From assembly GCA_027487735.1 (NCBI GenBank), contig JAIYDA010000060.1, positions 1 to 64,000 on the forward strand: DNA of 64,000 nt, read 5' to 3'. This document shows, in pieces, positions 10,900-19,820 of this stretch. Source of the DNA: Planctomycetaceae bacterium (GTDB lineage: Bacteria; Planctomycetota; Phycisphaerae; Phycisphaerales; UBA1924). Within the stretch, counting starts at the first letter, position 1. Each line of letters opens with the position of its first letter. The translations under genes were made by a program, and so were the position numbers. Below the pieces are notes generated by a model. It did no database searches. It saw nothing but the letters and a program-made list of their open reading frames with translations, and was not told where the DNA came from.

Positions 10900-11468
10900 T
10901 GCACCTCCACCGCGCCGCTCAGGCGCCGCACGACCAGGCTCGTGCCAGAGGAGAACACGAACTCGCGATCGCTTGTCCACTCGCTCGCGAATGCGCCCGC
11001 AGAGGTACGACTGTGTGGCCTGCCGTACTGATCAAACCACACCGTCTCGTCATCTGCCGCGCCTCCCAGCATGGTGCTGAGGAAGCTGCTCGCGAACGTG
11101 CTCGACGCATCGGTCGCAGCTGCGGGCGAGCCGCCCGGATCGCGAGCGCCGGTGACGCCGGCCCCTGCGGACTCAACCACCACCATCCAGATGTTGTCCT
11201 GCACGCCCGAGCCCGTGCGATTGACGAATCGCACGCCGTAGGGCCTGCCCTCCGCGCTCGCGCGGGTGCGGGCTGTGGTCAGCAGGTTCTGCACCGAGTA
11301 GATACTCGCACTCGTTTGTGCCTGCTGGGCGGACGTAAAGCTCGGCACCGCCGTTGCCGCCACGATGGCGATGATGATCACCACCAGCATGACTTCCAGC
11401 AGAGTCATCCCACGCCGCACGCGTGGGCGCTTCAGCGAGATCGAGGTTGACAGAGGGCGAGCGGTCAT
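10896..11468 (-). CDS. Prepilin-like protein (GspH-like)
   Basis: Prepilin motif RRGMTLLEVMLVVIIIAIVAATAVPSF. Confidence 0.75.
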   Translation of the reverse strand: MTARPLSTSISLKRPRVRRGMTLLEVMLVVIIIAIVAATAVPSFTSAQQAQTSASIYSVQNLLTTARTRASAEGRPYGVRFVNRTGSGVQDNIWMVVVESAGAGVTGARDPGGSPAAATDASSTFASSFLSTMLGGAADDETVWFDQYGRPHSRTSAGAFASEWTSDREFVFSSGTSLVVRRLSGAVEVQ

Positions 11469-11524
11469 AACGCACCAATCACACGCAACACGCACACGCA
11501 ACACGGCAACACGCACATCAGCGG

Positions 11525-12022
11525 TCAGAGCGAGCTTGCAGCACGCGACACACCCGCGGTATCGACGACCTGATCGCTGGAGTTCATGTACAAAATCGCC
11601 ACGGGCGGGTTTGCAGCGTTGTCCACGTAGTAGTTCCAGCCCGCGCTCCCAAACACAGCCCGCGAGGCCGCCTGCGCCTGCGTTGCGGCTTGCACCACGC
11701 GCGAGTCGTTGAACGGATTGGCGGGCAAGTCCGACCCTGCGACCACGAGGTCGGGCGTCGTCAGCTGAGCAAGAGTTGGGTAGGGCGCAGTCCCCGCGAG
11801 CACCGCAGAGCTGCGGAAGGCCGCGATGCCCGCTCGATACGTCGCGAGCGAGTTCTGCGCGCTCGCCGCACGGGCGGTGGCGCTCGCCTGCGTCACGTTG
11901 GGCACGACGATGCCCGCGAGAATGCCCAGCACCACGACGACGATCAGGACCTCAAGCATGCTGAACGCACGGCGGAGAGATCGGTCCGAGCGAGCGGTGG
12001 GTTCCTTCGTCTGGATCGTCAT
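11525..12022 (-). CDS. Prepilin-like protein (GspG-like)
   Basis: Prepilin motif RRAFSMLEVLIVVVVLGILAGIVVPNVTQASATARAASAQNSLATYR. Confidence 0.8.
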   Translation of the reverse strand: MTIQTKEPTARSDRSLRRAFSMLEVLIVVVVLGILAGIVVPNVTQASATARAASAQNSLATYRAGIAAFRSSAVLAGTAPYPTLAQLTTPDLVVAGSDLPANPFNDSRVVQAATQAQAASRAVFGSAGWNYYVDNAANPPVAILYMNSSDQVVDTAGVSRAASSL

Positions 12023-12226
12023 GATGCTGTCTCCCTCTGCGACGTATCAAACTGAGTATGCCGAACACAGGTCTTCATCGACTGCCCAACTCGGGCGGCT
12101 GCGAGCAGATTGCCCTCGCAGTGTGCGGCACACGCCATCCTTGCCCGCACATTCATTACAACCGGTCCCCATCGCCCGACACAGCATCCGTCGCGCCGCT
12201 CATCAGGCCCGCCACAGAGGCGTGCG

Positions 12227-13435
12227 TCACTTCTTGCTCACTCGCGCCATCTGCCACATCGGGAGGAACACGCTCAAGGCCACCGTCAGCACGATCGCCG
12301 CAAGCCCCACCGTGATGATGGGCTCCACGATCGTGTTCACGTTCTTCGTAAGGTGGGCACTCTGGCGCTCATAGTGCCGCGCCACGATGTCGCACGTGCG
12401 GCTCACCTCGCTGCTGTCCTTGCCTGCACCGAGCATGCGCTGGGCAAATGGTGGCAAGTACCGGCTCTTTTTCACCAGGTCCGCCAGGCGGTCGCCGCTG
12501 CGGAGTTTCTCGCACATCTCGTTCGACTCGGTTACAAACACGGGCCGCCCCGTGCTCCGGGCTGCCACGCTCAGGCTCTCGATAATGTCCAGCCCCGACC
12601 CGAGGCTGATGGCAAGCACACGGCTGAAACGCCCGACGCAGACCGACGTGATGATCTCACCCACGTACGGGATGCGCAGCAGCGCAAGCTCCAGCGTCAC
12701 GCGCCCCTTCTCGTTCTTCCACATCATGATGATCGTCACGATCGTGCCGATGATCGCCGCGAGATAGGCCCACCAGTATCCCTGCACGCTATCGCCCACC
12801 GCCTGCACGATGCGCGTTGCGAGCGGCAGCTTCACGCCCTGCGTCTGGAAGGTCTTCGCAAACTTGGGCACCACAAAGCCCACGATCACGCTGAGCGCAG
12901 CGAACACCATGCAGATCACGATCACGGGATAGCTCAGCGCACGGATCATCTGCTGGCGCGTCTCCACCTGCTTTTCCAGCATCTCTGCGAGCAGCGTCAT
13001 CACGCTCTGGAGGTTGCCGCTCTTTTCCGCAGCGCGAATCGTCTCGATGTATACCTCGCCGAAGTTCTTCTTGTACTTTGTCAGGGCCTCGGTCATGGGC
13101 TGCCCAGCCTCGATCATGCCGCCAATGTCGCGCAGCATGGCTGCAAGCTGCGGGTTGCTCTCCTGCTCCGCGATGCTCGCAAGACCACGGTCGAGCGGAA
13201 TCTTCGCCTCCACCAGCACCGCGAGCTCGCGCGTGAGGTTCACGATGTCCTGCGTCTTCACCTTGCTGCCAAAGCGCCGGCTGTCGCCACTTGACACCAG
13301 CTTCACGTCCATGGGCGTGAGGCCCTGCAGGCTCAGCTTGCCATAGGCCTCGTGCTCATCGCTCGCGCGCAGAGTGCCCCGCAGCTGCTTGCCCGCAGTG
13401 TCCATCGCGGTGTATGCGAATGTGCTCACGCTCAT
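12227..13435 (-). CDS. Type II secretion/type IV pilus inner-membrane protein GspF/PilC
   Basis: FAYTAMDTAGKQLRGTLRASDEHEA N-term; LTRELAVLVEAKIPLDRGL; PLATRIVQAVGD; C-terminal TM pair. Confidence 0.9.
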   Translation of the reverse strand: MSVSTFAYTAMDTAGKQLRGTLRASDEHEAYGKLSLQGLTPMDVKLVSSGDSRRFGSKVKTQDIVNLTRELAVLVEAKIPLDRGLASIAEQESNPQLAAMLRDIGGMIEAGQPMTEALTKYKKNFGEVYIETIRAAEKSGNLQSVMTLLAEMLEKQVETRQQMIRALSYPVIVICMVFAALSVIVGFVVPKFAKTFQTQGVKLPLATRIVQAVGDSVQGYWWAYLAAIIGTIVTIIMMWKNEKGRVTLELALLRIPYVGEIITSVCVGRFSRVLAISLGSGLDIIESLSVAARSTGRPVFVTESNEMCEKLRSGDRLADLVKKSRYLPPFAQRMLGAGKDSSEVSRTCDIVARHYERQSAHLTKNVNTIVEPIITVGLAAIVLTVALSVFLPMWQMARVSKK

Positions 13436-13467
13436 GTCTTGTCTCCGGTTGTGCTCTCGCCCTCGCC

Positions 13468-15156
13468 TCAGGCCGCGATGCCCACAGGTGCCGACTCGAT
13501 CCCAGCCGCGTCATCCGCCTCAAACTCGGCACGCAGCTTCGTACACTCACTCAGGCTCGTCACGCCCGTCGCCGCACGCTCGACGCCGTTCTCCCATAGG
13601 CTGCGCATGCCCTCGGCCCGCGCGGTGCGGAGAATCTCCGCGCTCGTCGCGTTCTTCTCCACCAGGGCCTGCAAGCGCGTGGTCAGACGCATCATCTCAA
13701 ACACGCCCATGCGCCCGCGATACCCCATGCCCTTGCACGACTGGCATCCCGCGCCCTTCTTGAACGTGCCCTGATATCCAAGCGCGTGCGCATCCGCCAG
13801 CAGCGCGTGGTCGTCCTCCTCGCACACGCACTGATTGCAGATCTTGCGCACCAGCCGCTGCGCGAGCACACAGAGCAACGAGCTGTTGATCGCGAACGTG
13901 GGCAGTCCAAAGTCCTTCAACCGGCTGATGCTGCCCACCGCGTCGTTCGTGTGCAGCGTGCTGAACACCAGGTGCCCCGTGAGCGCCGCCTGCACCGCGA
14001 TGCGGGCCGTCTCCTGATCGCGGATTTCGCCCACGAGGATGATGTCCGGGTCCTGACGCAGGAAGCTGCGCAGCGCGCTTGCAAAGTTCAGCCCAAGCTC
14101 GTGATTCACCTGCACCTGCCGCACCATGGGCAGGCGGATTTCCACAGGGTCCTCAACGGTCATGATGTTCACGTCGGGCGTGTTCAGACGGTTGAGCGCG
14201 GTGTACAGCGTTGTCGTCTTGCCGCTGCCCGTCGGGCCCGTCACGAGGATCATGCCGTGAGGCTTCTCAATCGCCGCCTCGTACCAGCCCAGAATGTCCT
14301 TGGGCATGCCAAGCTCGGCAATCGGACCGATGCGCGCCGCAGGACGCAACAGTCGCATCACCACGTTCTCGCCATGCACCGTGGGCACGAGGCTCAGGCG
14401 CACGTCGATGCTGTCGGCCTTGTGGCGGAAGCGGAACTTGCCATCCTGCGGCTTGCGCGTCTGCGTCAGGTCCAGCTTCGCCATCACCTTCAGTCGCTGC
14501 ACGATCGCCTCGTGCACGCCGCGGGGCGGACCCTGCTGGTTCAGCAGTTCGCCATCTACGCGGTAGCGCAGCACGAGCTCGGTCTCTTCGGGGTTCAGGT
14601 GCACATCGCTCGCGCCGCTCTCGACGCCCGCGGCAAGAATCTGGTTCACCGCGACGACGATGGGCTCATCGCCCGTGCTCAGCGTCTGCGTCTCTTCCTG
14701 CTCTGCGCCAGCCTCTGGGCGAGCAAGCGTGTACGCACGGGTGATGAGCGTGCGAAGCTGCTCGGCGTCCACCAGCACAGGGTCGACGTTGCAGCGCAGG
14801 TGCTGGCGAATCTGATCAATCGCCTGCAGGTTCAGCGGGTCGAGCATCGCCACCGTTGCGATGCCATCAACCACAAACAGCGGGAAGCACGTGAGGCGCT
14901 CGGCAACCTGCTTGGGCAGGAACTTCGTGTTGCGAAAGTCCACCTCGAAGTGCTGCAGGTCCACAAACGGATACTCGCACAACCGCGCCTTCGCGATCGC
15001 AAGCCGCCGCCCGTTCACGATGCTCAGTTGCACCAGCGAGTCGATGACGTCGCCCTTCGTGCTCGCCGCGTGCTCCTGCGCACGCCGCACGTCGGCCTCG
15101 GTCACGACGCCGTCCGCAAGCAGCGTCCGCACGATAAAGTTGCGTGCATCAAGCAT
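13468..15156 (-). CDS. Type II secretion/type IV pilus assembly ATPase GspE/PilB
   Basis: Walker A LVTGPTGSGKTTTLYTAL; RSFLRQDPDIILVGEIRDQETARIAVQAALTGHLVFSTLHTNDA; tetracysteine zinc motif. Confidence 0.95.
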   Translation of the reverse strand: MLDARNFIVRTLLADGVVTEADVRRAQEHAASTKGDVIDSLVQLSIVNGRRLAIAKARLCEYPFVDLQHFEVDFRNTKFLPKQVAERLTCFPLFVVDGIATVAMLDPLNLQAIDQIRQHLRCNVDPVLVDAEQLRTLITRAYTLARPEAGAEQEETQTLSTGDEPIVVAVNQILAAGVESGASDVHLNPEETELVLRYRVDGELLNQQGPPRGVHEAIVQRLKVMAKLDLTQTRKPQDGKFRFRHKADSIDVRLSLVPTVHGENVVMRLLRPAARIGPIAELGMPKDILGWYEAAIEKPHGMILVTGPTGSGKTTTLYTALNRLNTPDVNIMTVEDPVEIRLPMVRQVQVNHELGLNFASALRSFLRQDPDIILVGEIRDQETARIAVQAALTGHLVFSTLHTNDAVGSISRLKDFGLPTFAINSSLLCVLAQRLVRKICNQCVCEEDDHALLADAHALGYQGTFKKGAGCQSCKGMGYRGRMGVFEMMRLTTRLQALVEKNATSAEILRTARAEGMRSLWENGVERAATGVTSLSECTKLRAEFEADDAAGIESAPVGIAA

Positions 15157-15643
15157 GGGTCGTCTCCTTCCGCACCGCCGGCTCATCATCGTCCGCGTGC
15201 AGCAGCGCGAGTAGCTTCTCGATGTCCTTCGTCAGCTCCGGGGAAAGGTCGCCAAAGCTCACACCAAACTGATACGCCGGGCGCCGATCGATCATCGCAA
15301 CACGGCGGACGACGCCGCAGACATCCAGCAGCACCTGCGCCTCGCTCGTCGGTGCCAGCAGCTTCACACGCACCACGGTGCCCCGCGGTATGAACACCAG
15401 CCCAATGAGCCCCATGCCGCCCTTGCTCAGATCGATCGCATCGACCTCCACCACACCCTCGCGCGCCCCCGCAGCCGCGCTCCATCGCACCACGCCGGTG
15501 CTGGCAGGAGCGATCGAAAGCAAGCCGCGAATCGACAGCTCATGCCGCCTCGCGCTGCGCACGAAGTTGGTTCTTGACTTGGCGTCGGTCACAACCGAGG
15601 TCGGCTGCGCACCAGCTTGCGGAACTGCAGAGGGGTGAGGCAT
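15149..15643 (-). CDS. PilZ domain protein
   Basis: RSARRHELSIRG and DLSKGGMGL motifs (c-di-GMP-binding PilZ pattern); overlaps the gspE-like start. Confidence 0.7.
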   Translation of the reverse strand: MPHPSAVPQAGAQPTSVVTDAKSRTNFVRSARRHELSIRGLLSIAPASTGVVRWSAAAGAREGVVEVDAIDLSKGGMGLIGLVFIPRGTVVRVKLLAPTSEAQVLLDVCGVVRRVAMIDRRPAYQFGVSFGDLSPELTKDIEKLLALLHADDDEPAVRKETTHA

Positions 15644-16024
15644 ATCAGGTCTTCCATGAAAACGAGGGGACAGTCGCCCCTCTTCGTCGGCACAAACTCG
15701 CGAACAAATAACCTAACCTGCAACACTTGTGCTCACACCTACTCCGTCTGCAACGCCTCGCAGGGCCCAGCACCTCCCCCAGGGCCCAGTCGCTCGCCCG
15801 GTCGCCTCCCCCGCCCGATATGCCTAACATCCCTTCCCCCCGGCAGGAGAGTCGGGGAACCAGCCGCGAGCGAGACCTCTCGCGTGTGCGGCGAGTGTTT
15901 GGATAACGAAGCGCCCTTTGGGCGGGCCCGCAGGCAAGCGATCAAAGGTTCGATCGCGATGTGCCACTCTCCTCTTGCATCTCGCAAGCTGGGCCCGCTG
16001 GTGTCGCTGCAAGGAGTTCTTGGT

Positions 16025-16879
16025 ATGGCAAATACGCTCGTGCAAGATTTGATCGACGCTGGCATCCACTTTGGCCAACGCTCGAGCAACTGGAACCCGA
16101 AGATGGCCCAGTTCATCTACGGGAAGCGCAACGGCATCCACATCATCGACATCAAAGAGACGATCAAGGGCCTGCTCCTCGCGAAGAAGCTGATCGCCAA
16201 GAACGTCTCCGAAGGCAAGGACATCTGCTTCGTCGGCACGAAGCGCCAGGCCAAGAACGTCCTCGAGACGCGCGTGCCCGACGTCAAGATGCACTACGTG
16301 AGCGAGCGTTGGCTGGGCGGCACGCTCACGAACTTCCGCACGATTCGCCAGCGTCTGCGCCGCCTCGAGGAACTCGACGCCATCGCCGAGCGCGACAACT
16401 TCGCCAGCTACTCCAAGAAGATGGAAAGCCAGCTGAAGCGCGAGCAGGCCAAGATCAAGCGCAACCTCGACGGCATCCGCCGCATGGACAAGCTCCCGGG
16501 CGTCATGGTCGTCGTCGACGTCAAGAGTGAAGTGACCGCCCTGCGTGAAGCCAAGAAGCTCGGCATCACCACCATCGCCCTGATCGATACCGACGGCGAC
16601 CCCGACCTCGTTGATATCGTCATCCCCGGCAACGACGACAGCATGCGCAGCATCGACGTCGTCATCCGCGAGCTCTGCCTCGCCATCACCGAGGGCCTCG
16701 AGCAGCGCGAGCAGAACAAGCAGGCCGAGCGCGCCAGCGAGGGCGGCGAAGGCCAGCAGCGCGATCAGCGTGGTGATGGTCGCGGCGAAGGCCGTGGTGA
16801 AGGTCGCGGCGACGGCGGCCCCCGCCGCAGCAAGCGCAGCCAGTTCCGCGCCGACGAAGCCCCGGCTCCGCAGGGCTAA
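16025..16879 (+). CDS. rpsB: 30S ribosomal protein S2 with Gly/Arg/Asp-rich C-terminal tail
   Basis: LVQDLIDAGIHFGQRSSNWNPKMAQFIYGKRNGIHIIDI; RWLGGTLTNFRTI; GNDDSMRSIDVVIREL. Confidence 0.97.
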   Translation: MANTLVQDLIDAGIHFGQRSSNWNPKMAQFIYGKRNGIHIIDIKETIKGLLLAKKLIAKNVSEGKDICFVGTKRQAKNVLETRVPDVKMHYVSERWLGGTLTNFRTIRQRLRRLEELDAIAERDNFASYSKKMESQLKREQAKIKRNLDGIRRMDKLPGVMVVVDVKSEVTALREAKKLGITTIALIDTDGDPDLVDIVIPGNDDSMRSIDVVIRELCLAITEGLEQREQNKQAERASEGGEGQQRDQRGDGRGEGRGEGRGDGGPRRSKRSQFRADEAPAPQG

Positions 16880-17104
16880 GCCAGTGCCAACGCTCGTCGC
16901 AGGCTTCTTTTCCACGCCCGCGCCGAGTTTGGACGTTCGTTTATGAAGAACCTGTAAGCTCCGTGTGAGCGTGGTGCCAAAGCACACGCTCCACGGAGGA
17001 TTGTGGGCCACCAGGGTTCGCCCGCGTGGCAAACAAGCTCAACGATTGCACCCCGGGCACCGCGCGATGATCTCGCGCTCGCCCCACGCGAAAGGCCAAA
17101 GACC

Positions 17105-17926
17105 ATGAGCACCATCGAACTGAATGCCAAAGACGTGATGAAGCTGCGCGACCGCACGGGCCTGCCCATGATGGCCTGCAAGAAGGCCCTCACCGAGGCC
17201 AAGGGCGACTTTGAGAAGGCCGAAGAGCTCCTGCGCAAGGAGCTCAAGGGCAAGATGGACACCAAGACCGACCGCGCCGCGGGCGAGGGTCGCATCGCCA
17301 TCGCCAAGACCAACGAGGCCGCCGCGATCGTCGAGATTCGCACCGAGACCGACTTCACCGCGAAGAACCCCAAGTTCATCGAGGCCTGCGGCAGCATCGC
17401 CAGCATCGCCCTCGAAGCCCACGCGGGCGACGTGCCCGCCAGCGGCAAGATCCAGGCCATCATCGACGACCTGCGCATCACCACGGGCGAGAACGCCAGC
17501 TTCGTCCGCGGGCACAAGTTCGTGCAAGACCCCAGCAGCGGCGCAATCGGTCAATACGTCCACCACGACGGCAAGACGGGCGTGCTGGTGCAGGGCCAGG
17601 GCAGCATCAGCGACGAAACCCTCCGCCAGATCTGCATGCACGTCACCGCCGCCGTCCCCCGCCCCAAGGGCGTCAGCGCGAGCGACATCCCCGCCGATAT
17701 CGTCGACAAGGAGCGCCGCTTCCGCATCGAGCAAGCGATGGAGAGCGGCAAGCCGCGCGAGATCGCCGAGAAGATGGTCGAGGGCGGCATGCGCAAGTTC
17801 TTCGAAGAGGTCGCACTCCTCGAGCAGCCCTTCATCATGGACCAAACCAAGAAGGTGAAGGACCTCGTCGGCGCCAAGGCCAGCCTCGTTGCCTTCCTGC
17901 GCTGGCAGGTGGGCGAGCAGCTGTAA
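17105..17926 (+). CDS. tsf: Elongation factor Ts
   Basis: KDVMKLRDRTGLPMMACKKALTEAKGDFEKAEELLR; ETDFTAKN. Confidence 0.97.
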   Translation: MSTIELNAKDVMKLRDRTGLPMMACKKALTEAKGDFEKAEELLRKELKGKMDTKTDRAAGEGRIAIAKTNEAAAIVEIRTETDFTAKNPKFIEACGSIASIALEAHAGDVPASGKIQAIIDDLRITTGENASFVRGHKFVQDPSSGAIGQYVHHDGKTGVLVQGQGSISDETLRQICMHVTAAVPRPKGVSASDIPADIVDKERRFRIEQAMESGKPREIAEKMVEGGMRKFFEEVALLEQPFIMDQTKKVKDLVGAKASLVAFLRWQVGEQL

Positions 17927-17977
17927 GCGGCTGACTTTCCTTTCCATCGCTCCTTTCCACCGCCCGATCAACCTATC

Positions 17978-18019
17978 GACCCGGCAGGCACACACCGCCC
18001 GCCGGGTCGGTGTTTTTTT
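17978..18019 (+). terminator. Rho-independent terminator after tsf
   Basis: gacccggc ... gccgggtc stem followed by ggtgttttttt. Confidence 0.75.
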
Positions 18020-18056
18020 GCTAGCCCACGAGTCCCATCCCGAATACCTTCGCAGC

Positions 18057-18662
18057 ATGTCTGAGCAATACACCATCCGCCGCAAGTTCTTCAAGCTCTT
18101 TGGCAGCTCCTTCCACATCCACGACGCGCAAGGCACCGTCGTCGGCTTCTGCAAGCAGAAGAGCTTCCGCCTGCGCGAGGACATCCGCATCTACACCAGC
18201 GAGGCGAAGGACACCGAGCTTCTCCGCATCGGCACCCGCAGCATCATGGACATCTCAGGCACCTACGTCTTCATGGCCCCGCCCAATCCAGGCACCGCGG
18301 GCGAGGGCGAGGTCATCGGCATGATGCGCCGCAAGGGCCTCACCAGCACCTTTTTGCGAGACGAGTGGCTCATCCTCAGCCCCCAAGGCCAGCAAGTCGC
18401 CACGCTGCGCGAGCAGGGCAGCTTCCTCAGCTTCGCCCGGCGCTACATCGACTTCGTCAGCCTCATCAGCCCCCAGAAGTTCGACATCTTCCGCCAGGAT
18501 GGCTCCGTCGCCGCCACGCTGAGGCAGCACTTCAACCCCTTCCTCTACCGCATGGGCGTGTCAATCACGCAAGACGAAAAGACCGCCACCGACGGCATCG
18601 ACGACCTCGTCATCCTCGCCGCGGCTTGCCTTGTGAGCATCATCGAGGGCCGCCAGCAGTAA
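18057..18662 (+). CDS. LURP-one-related/scramblase-like (tubby C-terminal-like fold) protein
   Basis: IRRKFFKLFGSSFHIHDAQGTVVGFCKQKSFRLREDIRIYTSEAKDTELLRI pattern. Confidence 0.65.
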   Translation: MSEQYTIRRKFFKLFGSSFHIHDAQGTVVGFCKQKSFRLREDIRIYTSEAKDTELLRIGTRSIMDISGTYVFMAPPNPGTAGEGEVIGMMRRKGLTSTFLRDEWLILSPQGQQVATLREQGSFLSFARRYIDFVSLISPQKFDIFRQDGSVAATLRQHFNPFLYRMGVSITQDEKTATDGIDDLVILAAACLVSIIEGRQQ

Positions 18663-18790
18663 GGTGGACTTACTACCGTCCACTCTTCAGCTCCAGCGTC
18701 CTCTGTCGTCACCCTTCGGACACCCGAAACGAGCGTCTCCGCTAGCAGAACGCGCATCAGCTGATACGTCGGCGAACACGGTCACCTTAG

Positions 18791-19690
18791 ATGTCGAAGT
18801 CACACGTCTACATCTCGTATGCCTCCCAAAACACCGCTATTGCTGCGGCAATCTGTACGCAGCTTGAGGCATCGGGGATTCGATGCTGGATCGCGCCACG
18901 GGATATCGCAGCTGGCAAGAGCTATGGCGAGGAGATACTTCGCGCCGTCAAGAGCAGCGAAGCGGTGGTGGTTCTCCTATCGGAATCGTCGGATCAATCA
19001 CAGCACATGGCCTACGAGCTACAGGTCGCTTCGGTTGCCCGGGTGCCGATCGTTCCTGTGGCACTGGACGATCATGTGCCAAGCAAGTCGCAACTTTCTT
19101 ACTTTCTGGGGCGTTTGGCTTTCATCAACGCCAAGTCTGCTGCTACGTCTGACTTGGCGAGTACGTTGGCTGAAGCCCTCGCGAAACGCGGCATCAGGCG
19201 TTCGAACCAACTACCGATTTCACAGCGATCGGTCGATCATCCCCAGAAAAACTCGGGCTACGTCTTCCTGAGCTACAGCAGCCAAGATCGAGACTTCATC
19301 GAGAAACTACGCGATGTCTTTCGACGGCAAAACTACGCTTACTGGGATTACACCGAAAGCGATCGAGATTATCACAACTCCTTGTATCGTGAGCTCGAGC
19401 AACGTATTGAAGAGTCTGTCGCCTTCGTCTGCGTCGTATCCGATAGTTGGCGCGACTCGAAGTGGCCGGCAGCAGAGTTCTTGTACGCTCAGGAAGCTCG
19501 CATTCCGGTCTTCGTACTTGTGGCCAAGCCACTTTCTCGTCCGGTGCCGATTCTTCTCAATCAACAGACGCGAATCGACATGTCCATGGACTTCGCAAGT
19601 GCCGCAGTACTCCTCGAACGAGCCCTCAACCGAAAGCGACCGCCGTCCGATCGCTCAGATGGCCGACCCAACGAGCCACCAAGCCACTGA
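18791..19690 (+). CDS. Tandem TIR domain protein (two TIR domains)
   Basis: TIR1: VYISYASQNTAIAAAICTQLEASGIRCWIAPRDIAAGKSYGEEILRAVKSSEAVVVLLSESS...HMAYEL; TIR2: GYVFLSYSSQDRDFIEKLRDVFRRQNYAYWDYTESDRDY...WRDSKWPAAEFLYA. Confidence 0.85.
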   Translation: MSKSHVYISYASQNTAIAAAICTQLEASGIRCWIAPRDIAAGKSYGEEILRAVKSSEAVVVLLSESSDQSQHMAYELQVASVARVPIVPVALDDHVPSKSQLSYFLGRLAFINAKSAATSDLASTLAEALAKRGIRRSNQLPISQRSVDHPQKNSGYVFLSYSSQDRDFIEKLRDVFRRQNYAYWDYTESDRDYHNSLYRELEQRIEESVAFVCVVSDSWRDSKWPAAEFLYAQEARIPVFVLVAKPLSRPVPILLNQQTRIDMSMDFASAAVLLERALNRKRPPSDRSDGRPNEPPSH

Positions 19691-19732
19691 CCTGACAGAC
19701 CAACTACGCCAAGCGTACACTCCAATGAGTGC

Positions 19733-19805
19733 GCCGCTGTAGCTCAGTTGGTAGAGCAGCGCTTTTGTAAAGCGCGGGTCGCAGGTTCAAGTCCTGTCAG
19801 CGGCT
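19733..19805 (+). tRNA. tRNA-Thr (anticodon TGT)
   Basis: gccgctg/cagcggc acceptor, gctc/gagc D-stem, gcgct-TTTGTAA-agcgc anticodon arm, gcaggttcaagtcctgt T-arm. Confidence 0.95.
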
Positions 19806-19820
19806 TTTCCTCCCGTCGCA

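Noticed and set aside
12110-15393. Long plus-strand ORFs (12110-13294, 13786-15393)
   Set aside because: Opposite strongly recognisable GspF and GspE genes; His/Arg/Leu-biased shadow frames.
18663-19805. Genomic island integrated at tRNA-Thr
   Set aside because: The TIR gene lies at the 5' side of the tRNA, no integrase and no duplicated tRNA 3' end were seen.
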